Shown here piece by piece: positions 15,770 through 23,828 of a DNA stretch of 26,206 nucleotides. Position numbers and translations under genes: made by a program. This DNA comes from Pontimonas sp. (lineage in GTDB: Bacteria; Actinomycetota; Actinomycetes; Actinomycetales; Microbacteriaceae). The stretch spans positions 28,791 through 54,996 of the forward strand of contig JAFMKX010000001.1 of NCBI GenBank assembly GCA_017852615.1. The letters run 5' to 3'. The notes beneath the pieces are model-generated. The model saw only the letters and a list, made by a program, of their open reading frames with translations. It made no database searches and had not been told where the DNA came from. Numbering within the stretch: the stretch's first letter is position 1; each line of letters begins with the position of its first letter.

Positions 15770-18700
15770 GTGAGCACATCGAGCGATTCCTTTGCTCACC
15801 TGCATGTGCACACGGAGTACTCGATGCTCGATGGCGCGGCCAAAATCCGCGGGCTGATTGATGAAGTCGCCAGGCTGGAAATGCCTGCGGTGGGGATGAC
15901 TGATCACGGTTCGATGTTTGGCGCCTACGAGTTTTGGCGCACCGCCACCTCTGCGGGTATTAACCCAGTCCTCGGTGTTGAGGCCTACCTCACACCGGGC
16001 ACCCACCGCAGCGATAAGACACGGGTGCGCTGGGGTAATGGGGGAGAAGACGATGTCTCGGGCTCTGGCGCCTATACCCATTTGACGTTATTGGCCGAGA
16101 CAACGCAGGGAATGCATAACCTCTTCCGGATGTCGTCCTTGGCCTCGCTGGAGGGCTACTACTTCAAACCCCGGATGGATCGGGATTTGCTCGCCCAGTA
16201 CGCCTCGGGTGTTATCGCCACCACAGGGTGTCCCAGTAGCGAGGTGCAAACCCGTTTGCGCTTGGGTCAATACGACGAAGCGGTCAAAGCCGCGAGCGAG
16301 TTCCGCGATATTTTTGGCAAAGATAACTACTTTGTCGAATTGATGGACCACGGGCTGGGTATTGAAAAGCGCGTGATGGCGGATCTGGTCAGAATTTCCA
16401 AAGACCTGGGAATTCCGCTGGTCGCCACCAACGACTTGCACTACACGCGGGAAGAGGACGCTTCTGCCCACGAAGCGTTGTTGTGTGTGCAATCGGGGTC
16501 GACTTTGGATGACCCTAAGCGGTTCAAGTTTGATTCCCAAGAGTTCTATGTGAAATCTGCTGCGCAAATGCGAGCCCTCTTTGCGCAGTTCCCCGAAGCG
16601 TGCGACAACACACTCTTGATTGCGTCTCGATCGAATGTGGCGTTTGATGAAACGGCGAACTACATGCCCCGCTTCCCTGTACCTGAAGGGCACACCGAGG
16701 CTAGCTTCTTCGCACAAGAGGTTCAGCTGGGGCTTGCCAAACGCTATCCCCAGGGCATCTCCACGGAGGTCCAACAACGAGCAGATTTCGAGATCGGCGT
16801 CATTACCCAAATGGGGTTCGCCAGTTATTTCCTGGTGGTGGCTGACTTTATCAACTGGGCTAAAGAGCGAGGAATCCGGGTGGGCCCTGGTCGTGGTTCC
16901 GGAGCGGGTTCCATGGCGGCCTTCGCCATGCGTATTACCGAACTAGATCCTCTGGAACACGGATTGCTCTTTGAGCGGTTCCTCAACCCCGACCGCGTCT
17001 CAATGCCGGACTTCGATGTGGACTTCGACGAGCGTCGCCGCGGTGAGGTCATTCGCTATGTCACCGAACAATACGGTGAAGACCGCGTCGCACAGATTGT
17101 CACTTTTGGAACCATTAAGGCCAAACAGGCGCTCAAAGACTCCGCGCGAGTGTTGGGTTATCCCTTTGGGATGGGGGAGAAGCTGACGAAGGTCATGCCC
17201 GCGGGTGTGATGGGTAAAGAAATGTCCCTCGATGGAATCGTGGATAAGTCCCACGAGCGCTACAAAGAGGCTGCCGATTTCCGCGCGCTACTCGAAAGCG
17301 ACCCGGATGCTCAAACCGTATTTGATCGAGCCCGAGGACTAGAAAACCTCAAGCGACAGTGGGGTGTTCACGCAGCCGGCGTGATCATGTCCTCTGACCC
17401 ACTGCTGGACATCATCCCGATCATGCGGCGCGAACTGGATGGCCAAGTAGTGACGCAGTTTGATTTCCCCTCGTGTGAAGCGCTTGGCCTGGTCAAAATG
17501 GACTTTTTGTCCTTGCGAAATCTCACCATCATCGATGACGCTCTGGATAACATCGAGCTCAACCGTGGGCACCGGGTGGTGCTAGAAGATCTCACCCTGG
17601 ATGACCCGGAAGCCTACGCTCTGCTGGCCAGGGGAGACACCCTGGGTGTCTTCCAGCTTGACGGTGGGCCCATGCGCGGTCTTTTGCGTCTGCTCAAGCC
17701 CGATAGTTTCGAAGATATTTCCGCAGTGCTTGCGCTCTATCGCCCAGGCCCGATGGGTGCGGACTCCCACACTAATTACGCGCTGCGTAAAAATGGCGCT
17801 CAAGAAATCACCCCGATTCACCCGGAGTTAGCCCCAGCATTGGAAGAAATCCTCGGTGGCACCTACGGGCTCATCGTGTATCAGGAACAGGTAATGGAAA
17901 TTGCCCGGAAACTAGCCGGGTACACCCTTGCTCAAGCAGATTTGTTGCGGCGAGCGATGGGTAAGAAGAAAAAGGAAGAGCTCGATATTCAGTTTGAAGC
18001 GTTCCGCGAGGGAATGCGAGCTAATGGCTATTCCGATGCGGCGATTACGACGCTGTGGGAAGTGTTGGTTCCCTTTTCTGACTACGCCTTTAACAAGGCC
18101 CATTCTGCGGCCTATGGAATGATTTCGTATTGGACGGCCTATCTCAAAGCCCATTACCCCTCGGAATACATGGCCGCGTTGCTCACCAGCGTGAGTGACC
18201 AAAAAGACAAATCGGCGATTTATCTCAACGAGTGTCGCCGTCGCGGCATTGAGGTTTTGCCCCCCGACGTCAATGAATCCATTGCTGTCTTTGGTGCTGT
18301 GGGCGATGACATTCGTTTCGGGCTTGCCGCTATTCGTAACGTGGGTGTGGGGGTAGTGGAGGGTATTCGAAGCGCTCGGGAAGAAAAAGGTCCCTTCACC
18401 AGCTTCCACGACTTCATCAAAAAGGTTCCGTCCTCCGTTCTTAACAAACGCACCGTGGAATCGCTGATTAAGGCGGGAGCCTTTGACCAGTTGGGTCACA
18501 CCAGACGAGCCCTCTTTGACATTCATGAGAACGCTGTGGAAGCGGCGTCGAGGGAGAAAAAGTCGGAGGAAAACGGAGACGTCGGGTTTGATTTCGACTC
18601 GTTGTTTGAAAGCACTGGCACGCAACCCACTGCGGTGATTCCCGATCGCCCCGAATGGCCCCGGAAAGAGTTACTCAGCCTGGAGCGAGACATGCTGGGC

Positions 18701-19291
18701 CTCTACGTCTCAGACCACCCCCTGGCGGGCCTCGAGGTTCTTCTGGCGACGGAATCTGATGAGTCGATTGCCGATGTCCTCATCTCTAATAGAGAAGACG
18801 GCGACACGGTGACGGTGGCGGGGTTGATCACCTCGGTCAATCATCGGGTCGCCAGAAACAGCGGAAACCCCTATGCCCAAGTGGTAATTGAGGACTTTGG
18901 TGGGGAAGTAGCGGTGATGTTCCTGGGTAAGACCTATAAGAACTATCAGACCGAGTTAGTCGAAGACACTGTGGTGGCCTTGAGGGGTCGGGTCTCGAGA
19001 AGAGATGACGCAATCGGACTACACGCCATCGAATTAATCCCACTCAATGTCGCCGCCGATTACTCCAGCGAGCCCATCACCTTGACCGTTCCCGAACAAT
19101 TTGCCACGGTGTCGGTGCTCACCGCTCTCGATGAGGCACTGTCTCGTCACGAGGGTGAGGCCAACGTTCGATTGCGCTTAGTGAAGTCGGGGTATGCCAG
19201 AGTCTTCGAGTTGCCTCGCAAGGTCACCGTCTCTGCCGACTTGATTGGCGAAGTGAAAGGCCTGCTGGGGGCCCACTGCCTCGGCGCTTAG
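15770..19291 (+). CDS. dnaE: Replicative DNA polymerase III alpha subunit DnaE
   Basis: 1173 aa from a GTG with GAGGAG 6 bases upstream. Main chromosomal replicase of the C family. The N-terminal PHP domain keeps a full set of metal-ligand positions (H12 and H14 of HLHVHTEYSMLD, TDHGS, GVEAY, TTGC, NDLH), consistent with the intrinsic 3'-5' proofreading known for actinobacterial DnaE1. Polymerase aspartates are seen in P-D-F-D416-V-D418-F and in K-M-D578-F. The GRGSGAGSM palm motif, KKKKEELDIQ and FNKAHSAAYG segments follow, then the helix-hairpin-helix region and an OB-fold (VTVAGLITSVNHRVARNSG). Its stop overlaps the stop of the opposite-strand flavin reductase. Length is typical. Confidence 0.98.
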   Translation: MSTSSDSFAHLHVHTEYSMLDGAAKIRGLIDEVARLEMPAVGMTDHGSMFGAYEFWRTATSAGINPVLGVEAYLTPGTHRSDKTRVRWGNGGEDDVSGSGAYTHLTLLAETTQGMHNLFRMSSLASLEGYYFKPRMDRDLLAQYASGVIATTGCPSSEVQTRLRLGQYDEAVKAASEFRDIFGKDNYFVELMDHGLGIEKRVMADLVRISKDLGIPLVATNDLHYTREEDASAHEALLCVQSGSTLDDPKRFKFDSQEFYVKSAAQMRALFAQFPEACDNTLLIASRSNVAFDETANYMPRFPVPEGHTEASFFAQEVQLGLAKRYPQGISTEVQQRADFEIGVITQMGFASYFLVVADFINWAKERGIRVGPGRGSGAGSMAAFAMRITELDPLEHGLLFERFLNPDRVSMPDFDVDFDERRRGEVIRYVTEQYGEDRVAQIVTFGTIKAKQALKDSARVLGYPFGMGEKLTKVMPAGVMGKEMSLDGIVDKSHERYKEAADFRALLESDPDAQTVFDRARGLENLKRQWGVHAAGVIMSSDPLLDIIPIMRRELDGQVVTQFDFPSCEALGLVKMDFLSLRNLTIIDDALDNIELNRGHRVVLEDLTLDDPEAYALLARGDTLGVFQLDGGPMRGLLRLLKPDSFEDISAVLALYRPGPMGADSHTNYALRKNGAQEITPIHPELAPALEEILGGTYGLIVYQEQVMEIARKLAGYTLAQADLLRRAMGKKKKEELDIQFEAFREGMRANGYSDAAITTLWEVLVPFSDYAFNKAHSAAYGMISYWTAYLKAHYPSEYMAALLTSVSDQKDKSAIYLNECRRRGIEVLPPDVNESIAVFGAVGDDIRFGLAAIRNVGVGVVEGIRSAREEKGPFTSFHDFIKKVPSSVLNKRTVESLIKAGAFDQLGHTRRALFDIHENAVEAASREKKSEENGDVGFDFDSLFESTGTQPTAVIPDRPEWPRKELLSLERDMLGLYVSDHPLAGLEVLLATESDESIADVLISNREDGDTVTVAGLITSVNHRVARNSGNPYAQVVIEDFGGEVAVMFLGKTYKNYQTELVEDTVVALRGRVSRRDDAIGLHAIELIPLNVAADYSSEPITLTVPEQFATVSVLTALDEALSRHEGEANVRLRLVKSGYARVFELPRKVTVSADLIGEVKGLLGAHCLGA

Positions 19292-19788
19292 AGCGCGGTG
19301 GTCTTCTTGTAGTCGCGGTCTTGATAGACCAAGGCTTCTTCCTGCGCGCCTAAGCCGCCACCGCGCACCGCGACAGCGACGCTGGCACTAAATTCCACCT
19401 TCATGATTTCCACGACGCTCACATGCATCCAGGCAGCGACGCCCTTGAGCAGAGGTAAACCCTCGATGCCTGGTTCCCAGTGATCGCCGACAAAGCGTTG
19501 GTCTGCATCCCCCGACATCGTGCGGGCCAACTCCAGCTGAGATGCACCGAGCATGTGGATCAGGAGAGAAGAATCCTTCTTGATAGAGGAAAAGCTGCTT
19601 GCCATTTGCGACATATTGAAAGTCGCCAGGGGTGGTGACGCTGAGAGTGACGCGAGAGACGTGGCAGTAAAACCAGTGGGTGATCCATCTGCTTTGAGAG
19701 CTGTCACGACAGAAATCCCAGCTCCGTGTCGACGAAACGCTTCGAGAAAGGCTTGGGAAGGGGAGAGGGGGTCTGTGGAGTTCATCAT
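19288..19788 (-). CDS. Flavin reductase family protein (FMN-binding split barrel)
   Basis: 166 aa from the first of two tandem ATGs (19788; the second at 19785 is equally possible). An upstream TTG at 19827 is less likely because the extra residues are not family-like. Matches the flavin reductase domain: 'RRHGAGISVVTALKADGSPTGFTATSLASLSASPPLATFNMS', the SLLIHMLGASQLELARTM segment, and a C-terminal strand region ending in LVYQDRDYKKT. Such proteins bind FMN and reduce it or related flavins with NAD(P)H, often supplying a monooxygenase, but no partner is encoded here. It is convergent with dnaE (stop codons share bases) and divergent from hisD, probably transcribed from the shared 60-base promoter region without a leader. 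Confidence 0.85.
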   Translation of the reverse strand: MMNSTDPLSPSQAFLEAFRRHGAGISVVTALKADGSPTGFTATSLASLSASPPLATFNMSQMASSFSSIKKDSSLLIHMLGASQLELARTMSGDADQRFVGDHWEPGIEGLPLLKGVAAWMHVSVVEIMKVEFSASVAVAVRGGGLGAQEEALVYQDRDYKKTTAL

Positions 19789-19792
19789 GACT

Positions 19793-19798
19793 ATCTTA
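19793..19798 (-). promoter_or_regulatory. -10-like TAAGAT at flavin reductase start
   Basis: On the minus strand TAAGAT is followed 4 bases later by ATGATG, so the second ATG is 7 bases from the hexamer. This is the spacing expected if transcription begins at the start codon. A GAGGGA lies further upstream, too far for an efficient ribosome site and outside the predicted transcript. Confidence 0.45.
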
Positions 19799-19811
19799 AG
19801 TCCCTCGAGCA

Positions 19812-19824
19812 GGGAAATATTCCC
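19812..19824. promoter_or_regulatory. Palindrome in hisD/flavin reductase divergent promoter
   Basis: GGGAA and TTCCC flank a 3-base centre (GGGAAATATTCCC). The palindrome lies between the two divergent -10-like hexamers and is flanked by two CTCGAG sites (19804-19809 and 19843-19848). A regulator bound here could control both genes. No known operator consensus is claimed. Confidence 0.35.
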
Positions 19825-19833
19825 CAAGCCAGA

Positions 19834-19839
19834 TACGAT
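19834..19839 (+). promoter_or_regulatory. -10-like TACGAT at hisD start
   Basis: TACGAT (TAnnnT) lies exactly 9 bases before the first hisD ATG, the same spacing as at nrdR and yggT. A leaderless or nearly leaderless hisD transcript is inferred. There is no clear -35. Confidence 0.45.
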
Positions 19840-19848
19840 GGGCTCGAG

Positions 19849-21180
19849 ATGATGAGACTGGTAGATCTTCGGGGCATGAACATCACGCGAAGCAGCGCCC
19901 CCAGCTTCGTTCCCCGGGTCAGTGTGGGCGTTTCTGAGGTGGAGGCTGTGGTGTCGGGCCTGCTTGCCGAGGTGAAACGAGAGGGCAGCGCTGCCCTTAT
20001 TCGCCAGGCCAAAGATTTTGACGGTGTGACCGATGTTCAGCTGAGCGTGTCCGAGAAAGACATTCGCGCCGCTGCGAAAAAACTCGATCGCGGCACAAAG
20101 AACGCTCTCTTGGAATCGATTCGCAGGGTGCGGGCGGCCTCGGAAGATTCACTTCCCGCTGCCTCTCGAACCGAGTATCACACCGGGGGGAGCGTGGCGA
20201 CGCGTTATGTCCCCGTGGATAGAGCCGGTGTCTACATTCCCGGGGGCAAAGCGGTGTATCCCTCCAGCGTTGTGATGAATGTGGTGGCAGCCCAAGCGGC
20301 AGGGGTGAAAGACATTGTGCTGGTCTCTCCCGCGCAAGATCAGTGCGAGGGACAAATCCATCCCAGTATTTTGGCCGCAGCAGACCTTCTGGGTGTCACC
20401 GAGGTCTATGCGATGGGGGGAGCGGGAGCGATTGCGGCGCTGGCTTACGGCGTTGCGGAGATTGGCTTGGAACCCGTGGACGTTATTACCGGTCCGGGAA
20501 ATCAATATGTCGCCGAAGCTAAGCGTCAGGTGAAGGGGATTGTTGGCATTGATTCCGAAGCCGGTCCGACAGAAATCGGCATCATTGCTGATGACACGGC
20601 GCACCCTGAGTTTGTTGCTGCGGATCTGCTCTCGCAAGCAGAACACGATGAATTGGCGTCGGTGGTGCTGATTACCACCTCCCATGAATTGGCCTCGAGA
20701 GTGGAACACGCCCTAACCCGCAGACTCAGCGCTACTAAGCATCATGAGCGCGCAGGGGTGGCATTGATGGGTGAGCAATCAGGGGTGATCCTGGTGGATT
20801 CGTTGGAGCACCTTTATCTGATGGCTAACGCCTATGCCCCAGAACACCTCTCGGTCATGATGGAAAACCCCGAAGACGTCTTGCCTCATATTCGTCACGC
20901 GGGAGCGATATTTATCGGCCCCTACACCCCGGTCAGCGCGGGAGATTACGCAGCGGGATCCAACCACGTGCTGCCCACAGATGGGTCAGCTCGCTTTAGT
21001 TCGGGGCTATCTCCACTGAGTTTTCTGCGTTCTCAACAGGTCATTGATTACGACAAGGCAGCCCTGGCGCAGATTCGCGACGCTGTGGTGACGTTAGCGA
21101 ACGCTGAGGACCTTCCCGCTCATGGTGAAGCGATAGAGGCCCGCTTTAGTGACACCACTGAGCAACCCACTGAGGCATAG
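19849..21180 (+). CDS. hisD: Histidinol dehydrogenase HisD
   Basis: 443 aa from the first ATG of a tandem pair (19849/19852); the frame is open upstream but runs into the flavin reductase on the other strand. HisD performs the last two steps of histidine synthesis, oxidising histidinol to histidine with NAD+. Zinc and substrate motifs are present: GPGNQYVAEAKRQV, DSEAGPTEIGII, LLSQAEHDELASVVL, AYAPEHLSVMMENPE, and VSAGDYAAGSNHVLPT. Length is normal. No other his genes follow; hisD stands alone before nrdR in this window. Confidence 0.96.
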   Translation: MMRLVDLRGMNITRSSAPSFVPRVSVGVSEVEAVVSGLLAEVKREGSAALIRQAKDFDGVTDVQLSVSEKDIRAAAKKLDRGTKNALLESIRRVRAASEDSLPAASRTEYHTGGSVATRYVPVDRAGVYIPGGKAVYPSSVVMNVVAAQAAGVKDIVLVSPAQDQCEGQIHPSILAAADLLGVTEVYAMGGAGAIAALAYGVAEIGLEPVDVITGPGNQYVAEAKRQVKGIVGIDSEAGPTEIGIIADDTAHPEFVAADLLSQAEHDELASVVLITTSHELASRVEHALTRRLSATKHHERAGVALMGEQSGVILVDSLEHLYLMANAYAPEHLSVMMENPEDVLPHIRHAGAIFIGPYTPVSAGDYAAGSNHVLPTDGSARFSSGLSPLSFLRSQQVIDYDKAALAQIRDAVVTLANAEDLPAHGEAIEARFSDTTEQPTEA

Positions 21181-21191
21181 ACCAAGCCTTG

Positions 21192-21197
21192 TAAGCT
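21192..21197 (+). promoter_or_regulatory. -10-like TAAGCT at nrdR start
   Basis: TAAGCT lies 9 bases before the nrdR ATG in the 26-base gap after hisD. The gap holds no ribosome site, so a leaderless transcript or read-through from hisD is likely. No NrdR box was seen here. Confidence 0.4.
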
Positions 21198-21206
21198 GGT
21201 TTCACG

Positions 21207-21674
21207 ATGTATTGCCCTTTCTGCCGCCACCCCGATTCCCGGGTTATTGATTCGCGCACCAGCGATGATGGGGTCTCCATTAGGCGACGCCGGCAATGCC
21301 CGGAATGTAGTCGCCGTTTTTCGACTCTAGAAACGGCGAGCTTGAGTGTTATTAAGCGCAGCGGCGTCACGGAACCTTTTTCTCGGGAAAAAATTGCTTC
21401 CGGCGTGAAAAAAGCATGCCAGGGTCGCCCTGTCACGGATCAGGACCTGGCTCAGTTAGCTCAACGGGTGGAAGAAATAATCCGCCAAACCGGTACCTCT
21501 CAGGTGGAGGCTAACGAGATTGGGTTGGCCACTCTGGAACCGTTACGCGAATTAGACGAAGTGGCTTACTTGCGTTTCGCCTCCGTCTACCAGGCCTTTG
21601 AAGACCTTGAGGATTTCGAAGATGCCATTGTCTCTCTGCGCAACAGAGAGCCCTCTGCACCCGAGGACGGTTGA
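21207..21674 (+). CDS. nrdR: Transcriptional repressor NrdR
   Basis: 155 aa, ATG start. NrdR senses dNTP/ATP ratio and represses ribonucleotide reductase genes. The N-terminal zinc ribbon has C3, C6, C31 and C34 (CPFC and CPEC), with the Arg-rich RRRRQC stretch used in DNA binding. The ATP-cone domain covers about residues 46-136 (VIKRSGVTEPFSREKIASGV ... LDEVAYLRFASVYQAF). Length is typical. It overlaps pyrD by one base (TGATG), so the two are cotranscribed. Confidence 0.96.
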   Translation: MYCPFCRHPDSRVIDSRTSDDGVSIRRRRQCPECSRRFSTLETASLSVIKRSGVTEPFSREKIASGVKKACQGRPVTDQDLAQLAQRVEEIIRQTGTSQVEANEIGLATLEPLRELDEVAYLRFASVYQAFEDLEDFEDAIVSLRNREPSAPEDG

Positions 21675-22711
21675 TGTACTCGGCTCTTTTTCGTGTACTG
21701 CAACAATTTGATCCCGAACTCACCCACGAACTGGGCATGGGTTTGATTCGATTCTGTGGCCTACCGGGAATCCGCACCTGGTTGCGCCGACGAACAGCGC
21801 CACCGGCTGCGCACGTGGTGAACTCCATGGGTCTTACCTGGGGCTCACCCGTGGGTGTGGCTGCCGGTTTTGATAAGAACGCGGTGGGCGTGCGCGGCCT
21901 GTATGCCTTGGGGTTTGACCACGTCGAGGTCGGTACCGTCACCCCCCGGGGGCAAGACGGCAATCCCCGTCCTCGGCTCTTCCGCCTCACGCATGATGCA
22001 GCGCTGATTAACAGAATGGGCTTCAATAATCAGGGCGCGGAAGCAGTGGCCAGGCGGTTGGCTAAGTTGCGACGATCGGGGGCAGACCTCCCGATTATCG
22101 GGGTGAACATAGGCAAAAACCTCACGACACCAGTGGACGAGGCTGCAGGCGATTACGTCAGCGCTGCTCGATCTCTGGCTCCCTACGCGGACTACTTAGT
22201 CGTCAATGTCAGTTCTCCCAACACCCCTGGGCTTCGCGGGTTACAAACGGAAAAAACTCTCCGACCTCTTCTCGCTGGCGTTCTCCAGGTGGCTGGTGGC
22301 ACACCGATTCTGGTCAAAATTGCGCCTGAACTCAGCCCCGCCCAAATCGGTGGTGTGGCCCGTTTAGTGATGGAGTTGGGGCTTGCGGGAATAGTTGCCA
22401 CCAACACCACGACCTCTCGCAAGGGCCTTCACGCTGATCGCGCCACCGTGGACGCGATAGGCGATGGGGGGCTTTCTGGGAAACCCCTAGCGCAACGGTC
22501 TCGAGATGTCTTGGGCCTGATTCGCCAAACGCTGCCTCGCAATTACGCGATTGTGAGCGTAGGGGGAGTCTTCACCGGTGAGGACGTCGCCGAACGGTTA
22601 TCCGCGGGCGCAAACCTTGTCCAGGCCTATACAGGTTTCGTCTACCGTGGCCCGTTGTTCGCTCGCCACCTCACACGAGAGCTAGCTACTGCGGCGACTC
22701 GCCACGCTTAA
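21674..22711 (+). CDS. pyrD: Quinone-dependent dihydroorotate dehydrogenase PyrD (class 2)
   Basis: 345 aa from the ATG overlapping the nrdR stop; the TTG three bases earlier is less likely. Oxidises dihydroorotate to orotate in pyrimidine synthesis, passing electrons through FMN to quinone at the membrane. The N-terminal helical extension (LFRVLQQFDPELTHELGMG) marks class 2. The barrel has VGVAAGFDKNA, EVGTVTPRGQDGNPRPRLFRL, GVNIGKN, the catalytic-serine motif NVSSPNTPGLR, KIAPEL, and the phosphate-binding SVGGVFTGEDV. Its last 26 bases overlap the 3' end of the opposite-strand DUF3043 gene. Confidence 0.96.
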   Translation: MYSALFRVLQQFDPELTHELGMGLIRFCGLPGIRTWLRRRTAPPAAHVVNSMGLTWGSPVGVAAGFDKNAVGVRGLYALGFDHVEVGTVTPRGQDGNPRPRLFRLTHDAALINRMGFNNQGAEAVARRLAKLRRSGADLPIIGVNIGKNLTTPVDEAAGDYVSAARSLAPYADYLVVNVSSPNTPGLRGLQTEKTLRPLLAGVLQVAGGTPILVKIAPELSPAQIGGVARLVMELGLAGIVATNTTTSRKGLHADRATVDAIGDGGLSGKPLAQRSRDVLGLIRQTLPRNYAIVSVGGVFTGEDVAERLSAGANLVQAYTGFVYRGPLFARHLTRELATAATRHA

Positions 22712-23234
22712 CTTGAGCCTTCGGAAGGCGCAGACCTCGCATTTGCAGTGACCGCATCGCGGCATACCACCGCACACCGTTTTCTACCTTCTCCACGCCA
22801 AACTTGGTGCCGAGGCCTCGTTTGACCCTGATACCGACATAGATGGCGTCCAAGATTGTCAGACCGAAGAAGGCCCACAGTGCCAAGATCGCGATCAGTT
22901 GAGCCTCTTGCGAGGGTAAGAAGGTGGCGATGATGACGGCAAACATGATGGGAATCAGGAACTCACCAAAGTTCCATCGTGCGTCGACGTAATCGCGCAC
23001 CCATTTGCGCTGGGGGCCTTTATCGCGCTGGGGGAGATAGCGCTCCTCACCCGCAGCGAGTCCGAGACGCGCGCGTTCGCGCTCTTTGTTCAGTTTGGCC
23101 CGGGCTTCTTTACGGTTATTGGACACCAAGGGTCGCTTGAGCTCTGCTTCTCGATCCCGTCGACGCGGAGTCGGGTGACCCTTTCCCTGTGGTTCCTCAT
23201 CAGGTACTGGAGTGCTCAGTGTTTCTTTCGCCAC
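22686..23234 (-). CDS. DUF3043 family membrane protein
   Basis: 182 aa from a GTG with GAGGGA 5 bases upstream. The first 80 residues are charged and probably cytoplasmic (PTPRRRDREAELKRPLV, RKEARAKLNKERERAR). Two hydrophobic helices follow at about 90-106 and 111-133, then a basic tail (RVKRGLGTKFG ... KAQVKRGE). This matches the actinobacterial DUF3043 architecture; the family function is unknown. It sits convergent to pyrD and divergent from erpA, a location common in related genomes. Confidence 0.85.
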   Translation of the reverse strand: MAKETLSTPVPDEEPQGKGHPTPRRRDREAELKRPLVSNNRKEARAKLNKERERARLGLAAGEERYLPQRDKGPQRKWVRDYVDARWNFGEFLIPIMFAVIIATFLPSQEAQLIAILALWAFFGLTILDAIYVGIRVKRGLGTKFGVEKVENGVRWYAAMRSLQMRGLRLPKAQVKRGESPQ

Positions 23235-23300
23235 GGGAATCCCTCGATGTTCGTTATTTGGTGAGCCTCCAGAGTACCGGTTGGGATGGCAACACTCATC

Positions 23301-23330
23301 CTGAAGCGCTCATCTTCAGCCTTCCTGAAG
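23301..23330. promoter_or_regulatory. Three alternating half-sites upstream of erpA
   Basis: CTGAAG (23301-23306), CTTCAG (23314-23319) and CTGAAG (23325-23330) form two overlapping inverted repeats with spacers of 7 and 5 bases. The array ends 11 bases before the TAGACT hexamer, so a bound protein would cover the -35 region of erpA. It lies in the divergent gap with the DUF3043 gene and may be an operator, for example of an iron-sulfur or iron regulator. The regulator is unknown. Confidence 0.45.
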
Positions 23331-23341
23331 CCAAGAGCGCG

Positions 23342-23347
23342 TAGACT
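23342..23347 (+). promoter_or_regulatory. -10-like TAGACT upstream of erpA
   Basis: TAGACT lies 29 bases before the erpA ATG. The ribosome site GAGAGGAAG (23362-23370) lies between them, so this gene would have a short normal leader. Same hexamer as at divIVA and ctaC. Confidence 0.45.
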
Positions 23348-23376
23348 GAGCTCAAGTTTTCGAGAGGAAGTCCACC

Positions 23377-23724
23377 ATGGCTGAGACTGTGCAAGAAACC
23401 CACGGCGTAACCATCACCGACGGCGCTGCGCTAAAAGTGCGCAACCTGCTGGAGCAAGAGGGCCGCGATGACCTTCGTCTGCGGGTAGCGGTTCAGCCTG
23501 GCGGTTGCTCGGGTTTGATCTACCAGTTGTTCTTTGACGAACGACTGATGGACGATGATCTCGTAGTGGATTTCAACGGTGTCGAGGTTGTTGTAGACAA
23601 GATGAGCTCGCCCTACATTGATGGCGCCACGGTCGATTTTGAGGACACAATTCAGAAGCAGGGTTTCACCATTGACAACCCCAACGCTCAGGGCAGTTGT
23701 GCCTGCGGAGACAGCTTTAGCTAA
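23377..23724 (+). CDS. erpA: Iron-sulfur cluster insertion protein ErpA (HesB/IscA family)
   Basis: 115 aa, ATG with a GAGAGGAAG ribosome site. A-type carrier that receives Fe-S clusters and passes them to apoproteins. The three conserved cysteines are C44 (PGGCSG), C108 and C110 (SCACG), and the C-terminal ASCACGDSF-type end is complete. Length is normal. Located directly before the cytochrome oxidase genes, as in many actinobacteria; a hairpin separates it from ctaC. Confidence 0.94.
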   Translation: MAETVQETHGVTITDGAALKVRNLLEQEGRDDLRLRVAVQPGGCSGLIYQLFFDERLMDDDLVVDFNGVEVVVDKMSSPYIDGATVDFEDTIQKQGFTIDNPNAQGSCACGDSFS

Positions 23725-23726
23725 GT

Positions 23727-23747
23727 GTGAATCTCCTCGGAGTTCAC
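23727..23747 (+). terminator. Hairpin after erpA, possible terminator
   Basis: GTGAA-T-CTCC pairs with GGAG-TTCAC around a 2-base loop (23727-23747, one bulged T), starting 3 bases after the erpA stop. No T-run follows, as is frequent for actinobacterial intrinsic terminators. It separates erpA from the ctaC promoter. Confidence 0.45.
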
Positions 23748-23781
23748 TGCGAGCCACGAGGTTCCTGCCCTAGCGATGGCA

Positions 23782-23787
23782 TAGACT
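23782..23787 (+). promoter_or_regulatory. -10-like TAGACT upstream of ctaC
   Basis: TAGACT (TAnnnT) 42 bases before the ctaC GTG, giving a predicted leader of about 35 bases that contains AAAGGGA as the ribosome site. Context GCATAGACTAGGCA resembles the erpA and divIVA sites. There is no clear -35. Confidence 0.45.
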
Positions 23788-23828
23788 AGGCAGGTAAGCC
23801 GGTATTAAAAGATGGTGAAAGGGACGCT

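Noticed and set aside
16088..16810. Long minus-strand open frame (240 aa) inside dnaE
   Set aside because: It lies fully antisense to a strongly conserved gene, has no recognisable domain, and its composition is that of a codon shadow.
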